From the NCBI GenBank assembly GCA_963747775.1, contig CAVVGT010000007.1, forward strand, positions 186,001 to 250,000: a stretch of 64,000 nucleotides of DNA. The letters run 5' to 3'. The translations under genes and the position numbers were made by a program. The first letter of the stretch is position 1. Each line of letters begins with the position of its first letter. Of this stretch, positions 7,147 through 14,824 are shown in pieces. The notes below the pieces were generated by a model. That model saw nothing but the letters and a program-made list of their open reading frames with translations. It searched no databases and was not told the origin of the DNA. This DNA comes from JAGVSZ01 sp963747775 (GTDB taxonomy: Bacteria > Pseudomonadota > Gammaproteobacteria > Burkholderiales > SG8-39).

Positions 7147-8124
7147 ATGCGCAACGACATCCGCAAGCGCGTGCTGGTGACCGGCGGCGCCGGGTTCCTC
7201 GGCTCCCATTTGTGCGAACGGCTGCTCGCCGACCGCCACGACGTGCTTTGCGTCGACAACTTCTTTACCGGCTCGAAGGACAACGTCGCGCATCTGCTCG
7301 GCAATCCGCACTTCGAGGTGATGCGGCACGACGTGACCTTCCCGCTCTACGTCGAGGTCGACGAGATCTACAACTTCGCCTGCCCGGCCTCGCCGATCCA
7401 CTACCAGCACGACCCGGTGCAGACCACCAAGACGAGCGTGCACGGCGCGATCAACATGCTCGGGCTCGCCAAGCGGCTGCGCGCTCGCATCCTGCAAGCC
7501 TCGACGAGCGAGGTGTACGGCGATCCCGAGGTGCACCCGCAGCGCGAGACCTACTGGGGGCGGGTCAACTCGATCGGCCCGCGCGCGTGCTACGACGAGG
7601 GCAAGCGCTGCGCCGAGACGCTGTTCTTCGACTACTGGCGCCAGCACCGGCTGCGCATCAAGATCGCGCGCATCTTCAACACCTACGGGCCGCGGATGCA
7701 CCCGAACGACGGCCGGGTGGTCTCGAACTTCATCGTCCAGGCGCTCGGCGGCGAGCCGATCACGATCTACGGCGACGGCCGCCAGACGCGCTCGTTCTGC
7801 TACGTCGACGACCTCGTCGAGGGCATCGTGCGGCTGATGAACACGCCCGACGACTTCACCGGACCGGTCAACCTCGGCAACCCCGCCGAAATGACGATCC
7901 GGGAGCTCGCCGAAAAGATCGTCGAGATGACCGGCTCGCGTTCGAAGATCGACCAGCGCCCGCTGCCGCAGGACGATCCGATCCAACGCCAGCCCGACAT
8001 CACGCTGGCGCGCGAGAAGCTGGACGGCTGGGCACCGCGCGTCGCGCTGGAGCCCGGATTGCGCAGGACGATCGACTACTTCGAGGCGCTGCTGCGCGGC
8101 CGCGCGGCTGCCGGCGCCGCGTAG
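7147..8124 (+). CDS. UDP-glucuronate decarboxylase (UDP-xylose synthase)
   Basis: 325 residues from ATG 7147; a TTG 21 nt earlier is in frame but poorly placed. Short-chain dehydrogenase/reductase fold: NAD loop VTGGAGFLGSHLCERL, the diagnostic NFACPASPIHYQ, catalytic Ser in ASTSEVYGDP, YDEGK as the Tyr-Lys pair, and FNTYGPRMHPNDGRVVSNF. It oxidises and decarboxylates UDP-glucuronate to UDP-xylose in the cytoplasm. It is 8 nt upstream of gmd, on the same strand, opening a three-gene nucleotide-sugar operon. No glycosyltransferase or polysaccharide exporter is present on either side, so the acceptor glycan is encoded elsewhere. Confidence 0.92.
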   Translation: MRNDIRKRVLVTGGAGFLGSHLCERLLADRHDVLCVDNFFTGSKDNVAHLLGNPHFEVMRHDVTFPLYVEVDEIYNFACPASPIHYQHDPVQTTKTSVHGAINMLGLAKRLRARILQASTSEVYGDPEVHPQRETYWGRVNSIGPRACYDEGKRCAETLFFDYWRQHRLRIKIARIFNTYGPRMHPNDGRVVSNFIVQALGGEPITIYGDGRQTRSFCYVDDLVEGIVRLMNTPDDFTGPVNLGNPAEMTIRELAEKIVEMTGSRSKIDQRPLPQDDPIQRQPDITLAREKLDGWAPRVALEPGLRRTIDYFEALLRGRAAAGAA

Positions 8125-8132
8125 CGCCCGCC

Positions 8133-9203
8133 ATGTCCGCGAAGATCGCGCTCATCACCGGCATCACGGGCCAGGACGGCGCCCTGCTTGCCGAGCTGCT
8201 GCTCGCCAAGGGCTACGTCGTGCACGGCGTGAAACGCCGCTCCTCGTCGTTCAACACCGGCCGGGTGGATCACCTGTATCACGACCCGCACGAGGCGGAC
8301 CTGCGGTTCTTCATGCATTACGGCGACGTGACCGACGCCACCAACTTGATCCGCATCGTGCAGGAGGTTCAGCCGACCGAGATCTACAACCTCGCGGCGC
8401 AGTCGCACGTGCAGGTGTCGTTCGAGACGCCCGAATACACCGCGAACGCCGATGCCCTCGGCACGCTGCGGCTGCTGGAGGCGATCCGCATCCTGGGCCT
8501 GAAGGACCGGGTGCGGTTCTACCAGGCCTCGACCTCGGAGATGTTCGGCAAGGTGCGGGAGGTGCCGCAGCGCGAGACGACGCCCTTCTATCCCCGCTCG
8601 CCCTACGGCGCCGCCAAGGTGTATGCCTACTGGATCACCGTGAACTATCGCGAGGCGTACGGTTTCTACGCCTGCAACGGCATCCTCTTCAACCACGAAG
8701 GGCCCACCCGGGGCGAGACGTTCGTGACGCGCAAGATCGCGCGCGCGGTGGCGGCGATCCAGCTCGGGCGGCAGAAGCGCCTGTACATCGGCAACCTCGA
8801 CGCGACGCGCGACTGGGGCCATGCGCGCGACTTTGCCGAGGGCATGTGGCTGATGCTGCAGCAGCCGGAGCCCGAGGACTACGTCCTGGCGACCGGCGAA
8901 GCCCATTCCGTTCGCGAGTTCATCGAGCTCGCCTTCGGACAGGTGGGGCGCCGGATCGCGTGGCGCGGCGCCGGCAAGGACGAGCAGGGCGTCGACGCGA
9001 AGAGCGGCGAGGTGCTGGTGGAGATCGACCCGCGCTATTTCCGCCCGGCGGAGGTCGAAGCCCTCCTCGGCGACCCGACCAAGGCGCGCGCCAGGCTCGG
9101 CTGGTCCCACAAGATCAGCTTTCGCGACCTGGTACGGGAGATGGTGGAAGCCGATCTTGTTGAAGTCGAGCGGGAGTACCGGCGGCATGACGTCACGCCC
9201 TGA
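8133..9203 (+). CDS. gmd: GDP-mannose 4,6-dehydratase
   Basis: 356 residues. The N-terminal dinucleotide loop ITGITGQDGALLAELLL and the family-specific RRSSSFNTGRVDHLY are both intact, as are ASTSEMFG (catalytic Ser/Thr-Glu) and YGAAKVYAYWI (Tyr-Lys). The NHEGPTRGETFVTRKI block binds the GDP-sugar. It converts GDP-mannose to GDP-4-keto-6-deoxymannose, the substrate of the next gene, which it overlaps by 17 nt. The ATG at 8133 follows the UXS stop by 8 nt. Confidence 0.95.
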   Translation: MSAKIALITGITGQDGALLAELLLAKGYVVHGVKRRSSSFNTGRVDHLYHDPHEADLRFFMHYGDVTDATNLIRIVQEVQPTEIYNLAAQSHVQVSFETPEYTANADALGTLRLLEAIRILGLKDRVRFYQASTSEMFGKVREVPQRETTPFYPRSPYGAAKVYAYWITVNYREAYGFYACNGILFNHEGPTRGETFVTRKIARAVAAIQLGRQKRLYIGNLDATRDWGHARDFAEGMWLMLQQPEPEDYVLATGEAHSVREFIELAFGQVGRRIAWRGAGKDEQGVDAKSGEVLVEIDPRYFRPAEVEALLGDPTKARARLGWSHKISFRDLVREMVEADLVEVEREYRRHDVTP

Positions 9204-10143
9204 TTACGCGCTGCGCGGCAAGCGCGTGTGGGTGGCCGGACATCGCGGCATGGCGGGCAGCGCGATCGTGCGGCGGCTCGCGACCGAGGATTGCGAGGTC
9301 CTGACGGTCGGTCGCGACCAAATCGACTTGCGGCGGCAGGAAGCGGTCGAGGCCTGGATGGCGAAGACCCGGCCCGAGGCGGTATTCATGGCCGCGGCGA
9401 CGGTCGGCGGAATCCTGGCCAACTCGACCCGTCCCGCCACGTTCCTGTACGACAACCTCGCGATCGAGGCCAACGTCATCCACGCGGCGTGGCAGACCGG
9501 CGTGGAAAGACTGCTGTTCCTCGGCTCCTCATGCATTTATCCGCGCCTCGCGCCGCAGCCCATGACCGAGGAACAGCTCCTCAGCGGGCCGCTGGAGCCC
9601 ACCAACGAGTGGTACGCGGTGGCGAAGATCGCCGGCATCAAGCTCTGCCAGGCGTACCGCCGGCAGCACGGGTGCGACTTCATCGCCGCCATGCCGACCA
9701 ATCTCTACGGGCCCGGCGACAACTACGACCCGCAGTCCTCTCACGTCGCGGCGGCGATGCAGGTCAAGGTGCATCGCGCGCGGCAGACGAACGCGCCGAC
9801 GATCGAGATCTGGGGAACGGGTACGCCAAAGCGCGAGTTCCTGTTCGTCGACGACCTCGCCGACGCGCTCGTGTTCATGATGAAGCGCTACTCTGGCGAG
9901 GGGCATCTCAACGTCGGCACCGGAAGCGAGATCACCATCCGGGAGCTTGCCGAGCTCACGGCGCAGGTGGCGGGTTGGACGGGCGAGTTCATCTACGACC
10001 GCTCCAAGCCCGACGGCATGCCGCGCAAGGTGATGGACGTGTCGAAGCTCACGGCGCTCGGCTGGACTGCGCCCACGCGGCTCGAGGTCGGGTTCCGCCG
10101 CGCCTACGAGTGGTACGCCGCCAACGCGGCGGGACGCGCCTGA
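9187..10143 (+). CDS. fcl: GDP-L-fucose synthase
   Basis: 318 residues starting inside the end of gmd. SDR epimerase/reductase with NADP loop VAGHRGMAGSAIVRRL, AAATVGGILAN, catalytic Ser in LGSSCIYP and Tyr-x3-Lys in NEWYAVAKIAGIKLCQ. These are all hallmarks of the WcaG/Fcl 3,5-epimerase-4-reductase that makes GDP-L-fucose. Together with gmd this gives the full de novo route from GDP-mannose, while UXS supplies UDP-xylose. A glycan containing fucose and xylose or arabinose is a reasonable inference. Confidence 0.95.
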   Translation: MTSRPDYALRGKRVWVAGHRGMAGSAIVRRLATEDCEVLTVGRDQIDLRRQEAVEAWMAKTRPEAVFMAAATVGGILANSTRPATFLYDNLAIEANVIHAAWQTGVERLLFLGSSCIYPRLAPQPMTEEQLLSGPLEPTNEWYAVAKIAGIKLCQAYRRQHGCDFIAAMPTNLYGPGDNYDPQSSHVAAAMQVKVHRARQTNAPTIEIWGTGTPKREFLFVDDLADALVFMMKRYSGEGHLNVGTGSEITIRELAELTAQVAGWTGEFIYDRSKPDGMPRKVMDVSKLTALGWTAPTRLEVGFRRAYEWYAANAAGRA

Positions 10144-10147
10144 AAGC

Positions 10148-10372
10148 TCAGTTCCGGGCGTTGCCGTGCGCCCATTCCACGATCGCGCGGATCATGTGGA
10201 GTTTCATCCGGTCGCGCTGGTGGTCCTCCAGCCAGCCGCTATAGAGCAGGCGGTCGGCGAAGGCGTGCGCGGCCGCCGCGGCGGCGTCGCGGCGGACCGG
10301 CCGCTTCGCTTGCGCAGGAATGCTCACCAGGGCGGGGGCGCGGCGGTTGGGTGTCTCGAGGCTCAGGTTCAT
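10148..10372 (-). CDS. Small conserved-looking hypothetical protein
   Basis: 74 residues, not recognised. The ATG at 10372 has a good ribosome site (gaggaga) 9 nt upstream. The first third is basic and proline/alanine-rich. The second (from about residue 35) looks like a folded helical segment with FADRLLYSGWLEDHQRDRM and ends IVEWAHGNARN. There is no signal peptide or membrane span. It converges with fcl, leaving only 4 nt between the stops. Confidence 0.6.
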   Translation of the reverse strand: MNLSLETPNRRAPALVSIPAQAKRPVRRDAAAAAAHAFADRLLYSGWLEDHQRDRMKLHMIRAIVEWAHGNARN

Positions 10373-10668
10373 GGCGTGGGTCTCCTCTCGGGTGCGTGCG
10401 GCGTACTGTAGAGGGCACGCCGGGACCCGACCATTCGCAGCGCTACGAAGAATCGGTGCGGAAACTACGCATGCCCCGACGGCCACAAGGCTGGATGCCG
10501 GTCGAATGTGAGGATGCTGCGGGCGGGCGCGGCAACTGCCCCCAGGGGGGCTCCTCCGGCGGGCGCAGAAAGGCGGAGGGCGGGCAGGCCTTTGTGGGAC
10601 ACGTCCGGCGGCGACGGCCGTTCCGACCTTGCGCTCCGGAGCGGGGCGAGCGCAAGAACGCGCTCGAG
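10373..10668. other. Intergenic region, no gene recognised
   Basis: 296 nt between the small gene at 10372 and the last permease of the ABC operon (stop at 10669). It contains a TACAGT that could be a -10 for the small gene and several short GC-rich inverted repeats (gcccccaggggggc around 10536-10551), but no recognisable RNA family, tRNA or coding signature. Confidence 0.4.
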
Positions 10669-11340
10669 CTATCGAACCGCGACCGCCTTGTGCTCGAGCC
10701 GCGAAATCAGGCGCACCACCGGCCACAACAGCACCAGATACATCAGCGCCGCCAGGACGATCGGCGTCGCGTTGTAGGTGAGCGCCTGGGCGTTGCGCGC
10801 GGCGTTGAGCAGCTCCGGGATCGCGACGACGCTCGCGAGCGTCGTGAGCTTCACCACCTCCAGCGTATTGCTGATCAGATCGGGCAGGACGTTGCGCGTC
10901 GCCTGCGGCACGACGACATTGACCATCGTCTGCGCCCACGAAAGCCCGGTCGAGCGCGCAGCCTCCCACTGGCCGCGCGGCACGCTCTCGATTCCGGCGC
11001 GGAAGATCTCGCCGTAGTAGCTCGAGGTATTGAGCAGGAACCCGATCGCTACCGCCACGATCGCCGGAATCTCGATGCCGATGAACGGAAACCCGAAATA
11101 GATGAACAGCAGCAGGACAAGGGGAGGAAATGCGCGAAAAAAATCGACGTATACGATCAGCAGCGCGTTCAGCCAGCGCTTGCGCAGCGACCACAGCGCG
11201 GCCACGGCGAGCCCGCTCGCGAGCCCGAGCGGCACCACCATCAGCGACAGCAGCGCCGTAGTCCCGAGCCCCTTGAGCAGATAGAGCCAGACCTTCGCGA
11301 TGATCCCGGGATTGAGGAACTGCTGGAAGACCTCGTACAT
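10669..11340 (-). CDS. Polar amino-acid ABC transporter permease (2)
   Basis: 223 residues from ATG 11340. Hydrophobic, with about five membrane helices and the conserved EAA-type loop ESVPRGQWEAARSTGLSWAQ that docks on the ATPase. It belongs to the HisM/GltK family of inner-membrane permeases for polar amino acids. It starts 4 nt after permease 1, with which it presumably forms a heterodimer. It is the last gene of the operon that begins with the hydantoinase. Confidence 0.9.
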   Translation of the reverse strand: MYEVFQQFLNPGIIAKVWLYLLKGLGTTALLSLMVVPLGLASGLAVAALWSLRKRWLNALLIVYVDFFRAFPPLVLLLFIYFGFPFIGIEIPAIVAVAIGFLLNTSSYYGEIFRAGIESVPRGQWEAARSTGLSWAQTMVNVVVPQATRNVLPDLISNTLEVVKLTTLASVVAIPELLNAARNAQALTYNATPIVLAALMYLVLLWPVVRLISRLEHKAVAVR

Positions 11341-11344
11341 CGGC

Positions 11345-12022
11345 TCAACGCTTCCACGCGAAGCGCGTCTCCACCCATCGACCGAACACCACGAACGGGA
11401 TGAAGAGCAGCAGGTAGGCGATCGCACCGAGCGTCAGCGGCGTCGGGTTGCCCGCGAGGCTGGAGGCCGAGTGCGCCGAGCCGAGGATTTCCGCGAGCGC
11501 GACCACCGAGCCCAGCGCGGTGCCCTTGGTGATCGCGATCGTCCGGTTGGTGAGCGGCGGAATGGTGAGCCGCACCGCCTGCGGCAGGATCACGTTGACG
11601 AGCGTCTGCCAGGCGCTCATTCCGGTCGAGCGCGCCGCCTCGTACTGCCCCTTCGGGATCGAGACGATGCCGGCCCAGAAAATCTCCTCCGAGAACGCCG
11701 CGAGCACGAGCGACAGCGACAGCCACGTCGCCGTGAACGCGCTCATCGGCAGGCCCGCGTACGGGAATGCAAAAAACAGGATGATGATCACCATCAGCGG
11801 CGGCAGTGCCCGCAGCGCGTCCGCGAAGAGGACGATGCCCCAATTGACCGCGCGCACCTGGAACGAGCGCAGCATCGCGAGCGCCAGCCCGAGAGCGAGC
11901 CCGGTCGCGATCGTCGCGAGGCCGAGCCGGAGGGTGACGACGAACCCCTTTGCGATGTCGGGCCAGTACTCCCGCGCGATCTCGGGGTTGAAGAACGTGA
12001 AGGCGAGACGATCGAGCTCCAT
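11345..12022 (-). CDS. Polar amino-acid ABC transporter permease (1)
   Basis: 225 residues with several membrane helices (GFVVTLRLGLATIATGLALG, VIIILFFAFPYAGLP) and the EAA loop VSIPKGQYEAARSTGMSAWQ. The HisM/GlnP-type fold pairs with the adjacent permease. An unusual point is the gene order: a second, leaderless binding protein lies immediately upstream (46 nt). Confidence 0.9.
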   Translation of the reverse strand: MELDRLAFTFFNPEIAREYWPDIAKGFVVTLRLGLATIATGLALGLALAMLRSFQVRAVNWGIVLFADALRALPPLMVIIILFFAFPYAGLPMSAFTATWLSLSLVLAAFSEEIFWAGIVSIPKGQYEAARSTGMSAWQTLVNVILPQAVRLTIPPLTNRTIAITKGTALGSVVALAEILGSAHSASSLAGNPTPLTLGAIAYLLLFIPFVVFGRWVETRFAWKR

Positions 12023-12068
12023 CTCTCAGAGATGTCGGGGTGTCGTCCGCACGCGCCGGCCCGGCCTG

Positions 12069-12818
12069 CTACCGCGCGGGTGCCGCAGCCGCCGCGACGT
12101 TGACGCCTCGCACGCCGTGCCGCGCAATCGCCTGGGCCACGAGGCCGGAGGACTTCGCATCTTCGACGAACGCGCTCAGGTATACGGCGGCGGCCGTACG
12201 CGCCTTCGGCGTGCCGATGCCCTGCTGGACTGCGGTGAACCGCCCGTCCAGGATCCGCGCCCCGGGGAGGGTCGCCACGTCCATGAGCAGCCGCGGCTTG
12301 AGTCCGGAAAGCACGTCGAGCTGCTGTGCCACGAAGAGCTCGTACGAGCCGTCGATGCCTTCCGCCCGCACGAGCTCGGCGTGCTTCAGGGTGCGGCTCA
12401 GGTAGAGGTCGTAGGCGGCCTTGTTCGCGACCGCGATGCGCACGCCCGGACGGTCGACGTCGGCGATGGTGCGGAGCGGCGACCCGGCCGGCACGAGGTA
12501 GGTCGCCTCGATCTCCAGGTAGGCTGCGGTAAACGCGATTACATCGGCGCGCGCCGGCTCGGCGGCGAGGAACGCGACGTCCCAGACGCCGGTCGTCACC
12601 GCGTCGGCCATCTTCCCGGCCTGGTCGAAGCGGACGAACTCGACCGGCACGCCGGCGCGCCGGCCCAGCTCACGCGCCAGATCCGGCGCAATCCCCTGGG
12701 GCTCGCCGCTCGCGGCGTCCTTGAGCACGAGCAGGAAGTTGCCGTAGTTGAGCCCGACGCGCAGCTTCCCCGTAGGGGCCAGCTCCGCTCGCACTGCCGG
12801 GGCGATCTGGGAGGTCAT
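12069..12818 (-). CDS. Leaderless periplasmic-binding-protein homologue
   Basis: 249 residues of the bacterial extracellular solute-binding family 3 fold: GKLRVGLNYGNFLLVLKD at the start, the lobe-hinge block IAPDLARELGRRAGVPVEFV, and WDVAFLAAEPARADVIAFT. There is no signal peptide: the protein begins MTSQIAPAVRAELAPTGKLR. It should stay cytoplasmic, so it is more likely a ligand sensor or storage protein than the transporter's substrate carrier. The ATG overlaps the DUF1272 stop (ATGA), showing tight coupling. Ligand unknown; probably the same compound or metabolite handled by the operon. Confidence 0.8.
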   Translation of the reverse strand: MTSQIAPAVRAELAPTGKLRVGLNYGNFLLVLKDAASGEPQGIAPDLARELGRRAGVPVEFVRFDQAGKMADAVTTGVWDVAFLAAEPARADVIAFTAAYLEIEATYLVPAGSPLRTIADVDRPGVRIAVANKAAYDLYLSRTLKHAELVRAEGIDGSYELFVAQQLDVLSGLKPRLLMDVATLPGARILDGRFTAVQQGIGTPKARTAAAVYLSAFVEDAKSSGLVAQAIARHGVRGVNVAAAAAPAR

Positions 12819-13057
12819 TGAACGCATCCTTCGGGTTTGTACACGCGCTCGATCGACGCCGGGTACTTCGCGAGCTTTGCGGCCGGGCGGATCGGCCGGC
12901 GCACGAGCTCGCCCCCGCAGTTCGGGCACCTGCCTTTCAGAATATCCTCGGCGCACGACCTGCAAAACGTGCACTCGAAAGAGCACATCATCGCGTCGCG
13001 CGCGTCGGGCGGGAGATCACGATTGCAGCACTCGCAGTTCGGTTTCAGCTTGAGCAT
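12815..13057 (-). CDS. DUF1272 cysteine-rich small protein
   Basis: 80 residues from ATG 13057, which follows gggaggt by 6 nt. It has a dense set of zinc-ligand-like cysteines: CECCNRDLP, CSFECTFCRSCAEDIL and CPNCGGEL, forming two knuckles of a RING/ribbon-like fold. This matches the small DUF1272 family, whose function is unknown. It sits between the ABC ATPase (14 nt upstream) and the leaderless binding protein (4-nt overlap), an arrangement that suggests a regulatory or metal-dependent accessory role. Confidence 0.85.
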   Translation of the reverse strand: MLKLKPNCECCNRDLPPDARDAMMCSFECTFCRSCAEDILKGRCPNCGGELVRRPIRPAAKLAKYPASIERVYKPEGCVQ

Positions 13058-13071
13058 GAGGTGACCTCCCG

Positions 13072-13818
13072 TCAATGGTGCCCGGTGATCGTCGCCACGA
13101 AATCGCGCACCCGCTGAGATTCCGCGCCGGCGAAGATCCGCTCCGGCGCGCCCTGCTCGACGATCCGGCCGTGATCCATGAACACGACGCGATCGGCCGC
13201 GGCGCGCGCGAAGGAGAGCTCGTGGCTCACGACGACCATCGTCATGCCCGATTCGCGCAGCTCGCGCATCACCTGGAGCACGCCGCCGACCAGCTCCGGG
13301 TCGAGCGCGCTGGTCGGCTCGTCGAAGAGCAGGATGTGCGGCTCGAGCGCGAGCGCGCGCGCAATCGCGACGCGCTGCTGCTGACCGCCGGACAGCTCGC
13401 TCGGGTAGCTCCTCGCCTTCTCCGCGAGGCCGACCTGGCGCAGCGCGACCATGCCTCTCTCGTCAGCCTCGTCGCGCGCGCGTCCCTGCACCTTGCGCAG
13501 CGCGACGGTGACGTTTCCAAGCGCGTTCATGTGTGGATACAGGTTGAAGGACTGGAAGACGAAGCCGATGCGCTGCCGCACGCGGTTGATGTCGACCCCT
13601 GGTGCACAGATGTTCTCCCCCTCGACGCGGACCTCGCCGCCGGTCGGCTCCTCGAGGCGGTTGCAGCAGCGGAGCAGCGTCGACTTGCCCGAACCCGACG
13701 GCCCGATGACGAACACCAGCTCGCGCGGCGCGACGGCGAGGTCGATGCCGCGCAGGACTTCCGTGTCGCCGAACGACTTGCGGAGCGCGACGACTTCCAG
13801 CAGCGGGGTGTCGGTCAT
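13072..13818 (-). CDS. Polar amino-acid ABC transporter ATP-binding protein
   Basis: 248 residues. Walker A GPSGSGKSTLLRC, Q-loop FVFQSFNLYPHM, signature LSGGQQQRVAIARAL, Walker B HILLFDEPTSALDPE and the H-loop VSHE are all intact. It is of the GlnQ/HisP class and energises import through the two permeases downstream. It lies 77 nt after the secreted binding protein and before DUF1272. Confidence 0.93.
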   Translation of the reverse strand: MTDTPLLEVVALRKSFGDTEVLRGIDLAVAPRELVFVIGPSGSGKSTLLRCCNRLEEPTGGEVRVEGENICAPGVDINRVRQRIGFVFQSFNLYPHMNALGNVTVALRKVQGRARDEADERGMVALRQVGLAEKARSYPSELSGGQQQRVAIARALALEPHILLFDEPTSALDPELVGGVLQVMRELRESGMTMVVVSHELSFARAAADRVVFMDHGRIVEQGAPERIFAGAESQRVRDFVATITGHH

Positions 13819-13895
13819 GGGTGGACGAAAAACGCCGGCCGCCCGGGGCCGGCGCGAGCATGCTGACCGATGGGCGGCCGGTGGGACTCAGGCCC

Positions 13896-14738
13896 TCAGG
13901 AGCACTTCAGCTCCACGGGTCCGGGGTCGTACCCGGGAAGGTCGGGCACGCCGTGGCCGGGGGCGATCCTGTAGACCCAGGAATCGGCCACCGGCTTGAT
14001 GCCGAACCACTTCTCGTACAGGCGCGCGATCGTGCCGTCCTTCTTCATGCACTTGAGGACCATCGAGACCTGGTCGCGACCCGCCTTGTCGTCGATGCGA
14101 AACGGCATCGCCCAGACGAGCCCGGTCTTGTAGGTGTAGGTCGGCGCGAGCGTCGGCGTGTTCTTCGCCGCCCAGAGGATCACGGTGTGGCCCGCCATGT
14201 TGGTGTCCGCGCGTCCCGAAAGCACGGCCTGGACGGCGTCCGCGTTGGTGCCGTACACGTCGAAGGTGAAGCCGTATTTGTCGGCGTTCTGGCGCACCCA
14301 GGACTCGTAAGCTGAGCCCTTGTTGACGGCCACCTTCTTTCCCTTGAGATCCTCGAGCGACGCGATCGGCTTGTCCGCCTTCTTCTGGAGGAACATGTAG
14401 TCGGTCTCCATGTACCCCTCGGTGAAGAGCAGGGCCTTGGCGCGCTCCGGGGTGACCGTCGTCGGCGCGATCAGGAAGTCGTACTTCTTCGCGTTCAAAC
14501 CCGGGATCAGGGCGGAAAACTCGGTGCCGTCGATCTGGATCGGGCGTCCCATTCGCCTGGCGAGTTCGTTTGCGAGATCGATGTTGAAGCCCTCGAGGCC
14601 GCCGCCGAGCTTCGGCATGGCGTGCGGCGCGAACGTCGCATCGATGCCGGTGCGGATCGGGGTCTGCGCGGACGCGGAGTCCGCCGCCGAAAGCGACAGG
14701 GCGGCGCAGACGGCAAGAAGCGTCGAGCTTCGCTTCAT
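13896..14738 (-). CDS. Secreted ABC-transporter amino-acid binding protein
   Basis: 280 residues beginning MKRSSTLLAVCAALSLSAAD with a signal peptide cleaved near SASA-QT. The mature family-3 domain includes GGLEGFNIDLANELARRMG, the ligand-pocket segment DFLIAPTTVTPERAKALLFT and the second-lobe DLKGKKVAVNKGSAYESWV. Two Cys near the C-terminus (MVLKCMK and ELKCS at the end) may form a disulfide. The ATG at 14738 has aggag 8 nt upstream. It feeds the ABC permeases encoded downstream. Its genomic partners suggest an amino acid or carbamoyl/hydantoin-derived ligand. Confidence 0.9.
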   Translation of the reverse strand: MKRSSTLLAVCAALSLSAADSASAQTPIRTGIDATFAPHAMPKLGGGLEGFNIDLANELARRMGRPIQIDGTEFSALIPGLNAKKYDFLIAPTTVTPERAKALLFTEGYMETDYMFLQKKADKPIASLEDLKGKKVAVNKGSAYESWVRQNADKYGFTFDVYGTNADAVQAVLSGRADTNMAGHTVILWAAKNTPTLAPTYTYKTGLVWAMPFRIDDKAGRDQVSMVLKCMKKDGTIARLYEKWFGIKPVADSWVYRIAPGHGVPDLPGYDPGPVELKCS

Positions 14739-14764
14739 CTTCTGGATCTCCTGGTTAGGGGGTC

Positions 14765-14792
14765 GGCATTTTTGCCAAGGCGCTTTATAGCA
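14765..14792 (-). promoter_or_regulatory. Internal extended -10 promoter with adjacent inverted repeat
   Basis: On the minus strand TGCTATAAA (14792-14784) is an extended -10 element about 45 nt before the binding-protein ATG. Between it and the gene an imperfect palindrome TTGGCA-aaaa-TGCCGA (about 14778-14763) could be an operator or a small leader hairpin. This would let the ABC genes be transcribed independently of the upstream hydrolases. Confidence 0.45.
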
Positions 14793-14808
14793 GGAACGGT
14801 CGCGCACG

Positions 14809-14824
14809 GGGCGGGTGCCCGCCC
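14809..14824 (-). terminator. GC hairpin after amidohydrolase stop
   Basis: Perfect 7-bp inverted repeat gggcggg/cccgccc (2-nt centre) abutting the amidohydrolase stop codon. There is no T-tract. It may attenuate readthrough or protect mRNA ends between the hydrolase and ABC parts of the operon. Confidence 0.35.

Noticed and set aside
7017..8132. Long N-terminal extension in frame with gmd
   Set aside because: This is the off-frame reading of the UXS gene; gmd has a proper ATG at 8133 followed by the diagnostic ITGITGQDG loop.
10148..11194. 348-codon minus-strand frame ending with the small hypothetical gene
   Set aside because: Only the last 74 codons (from 10372) have a ribosome site and natural composition; the rest is antisense or off-frame to permease genes and non-coding DNA.
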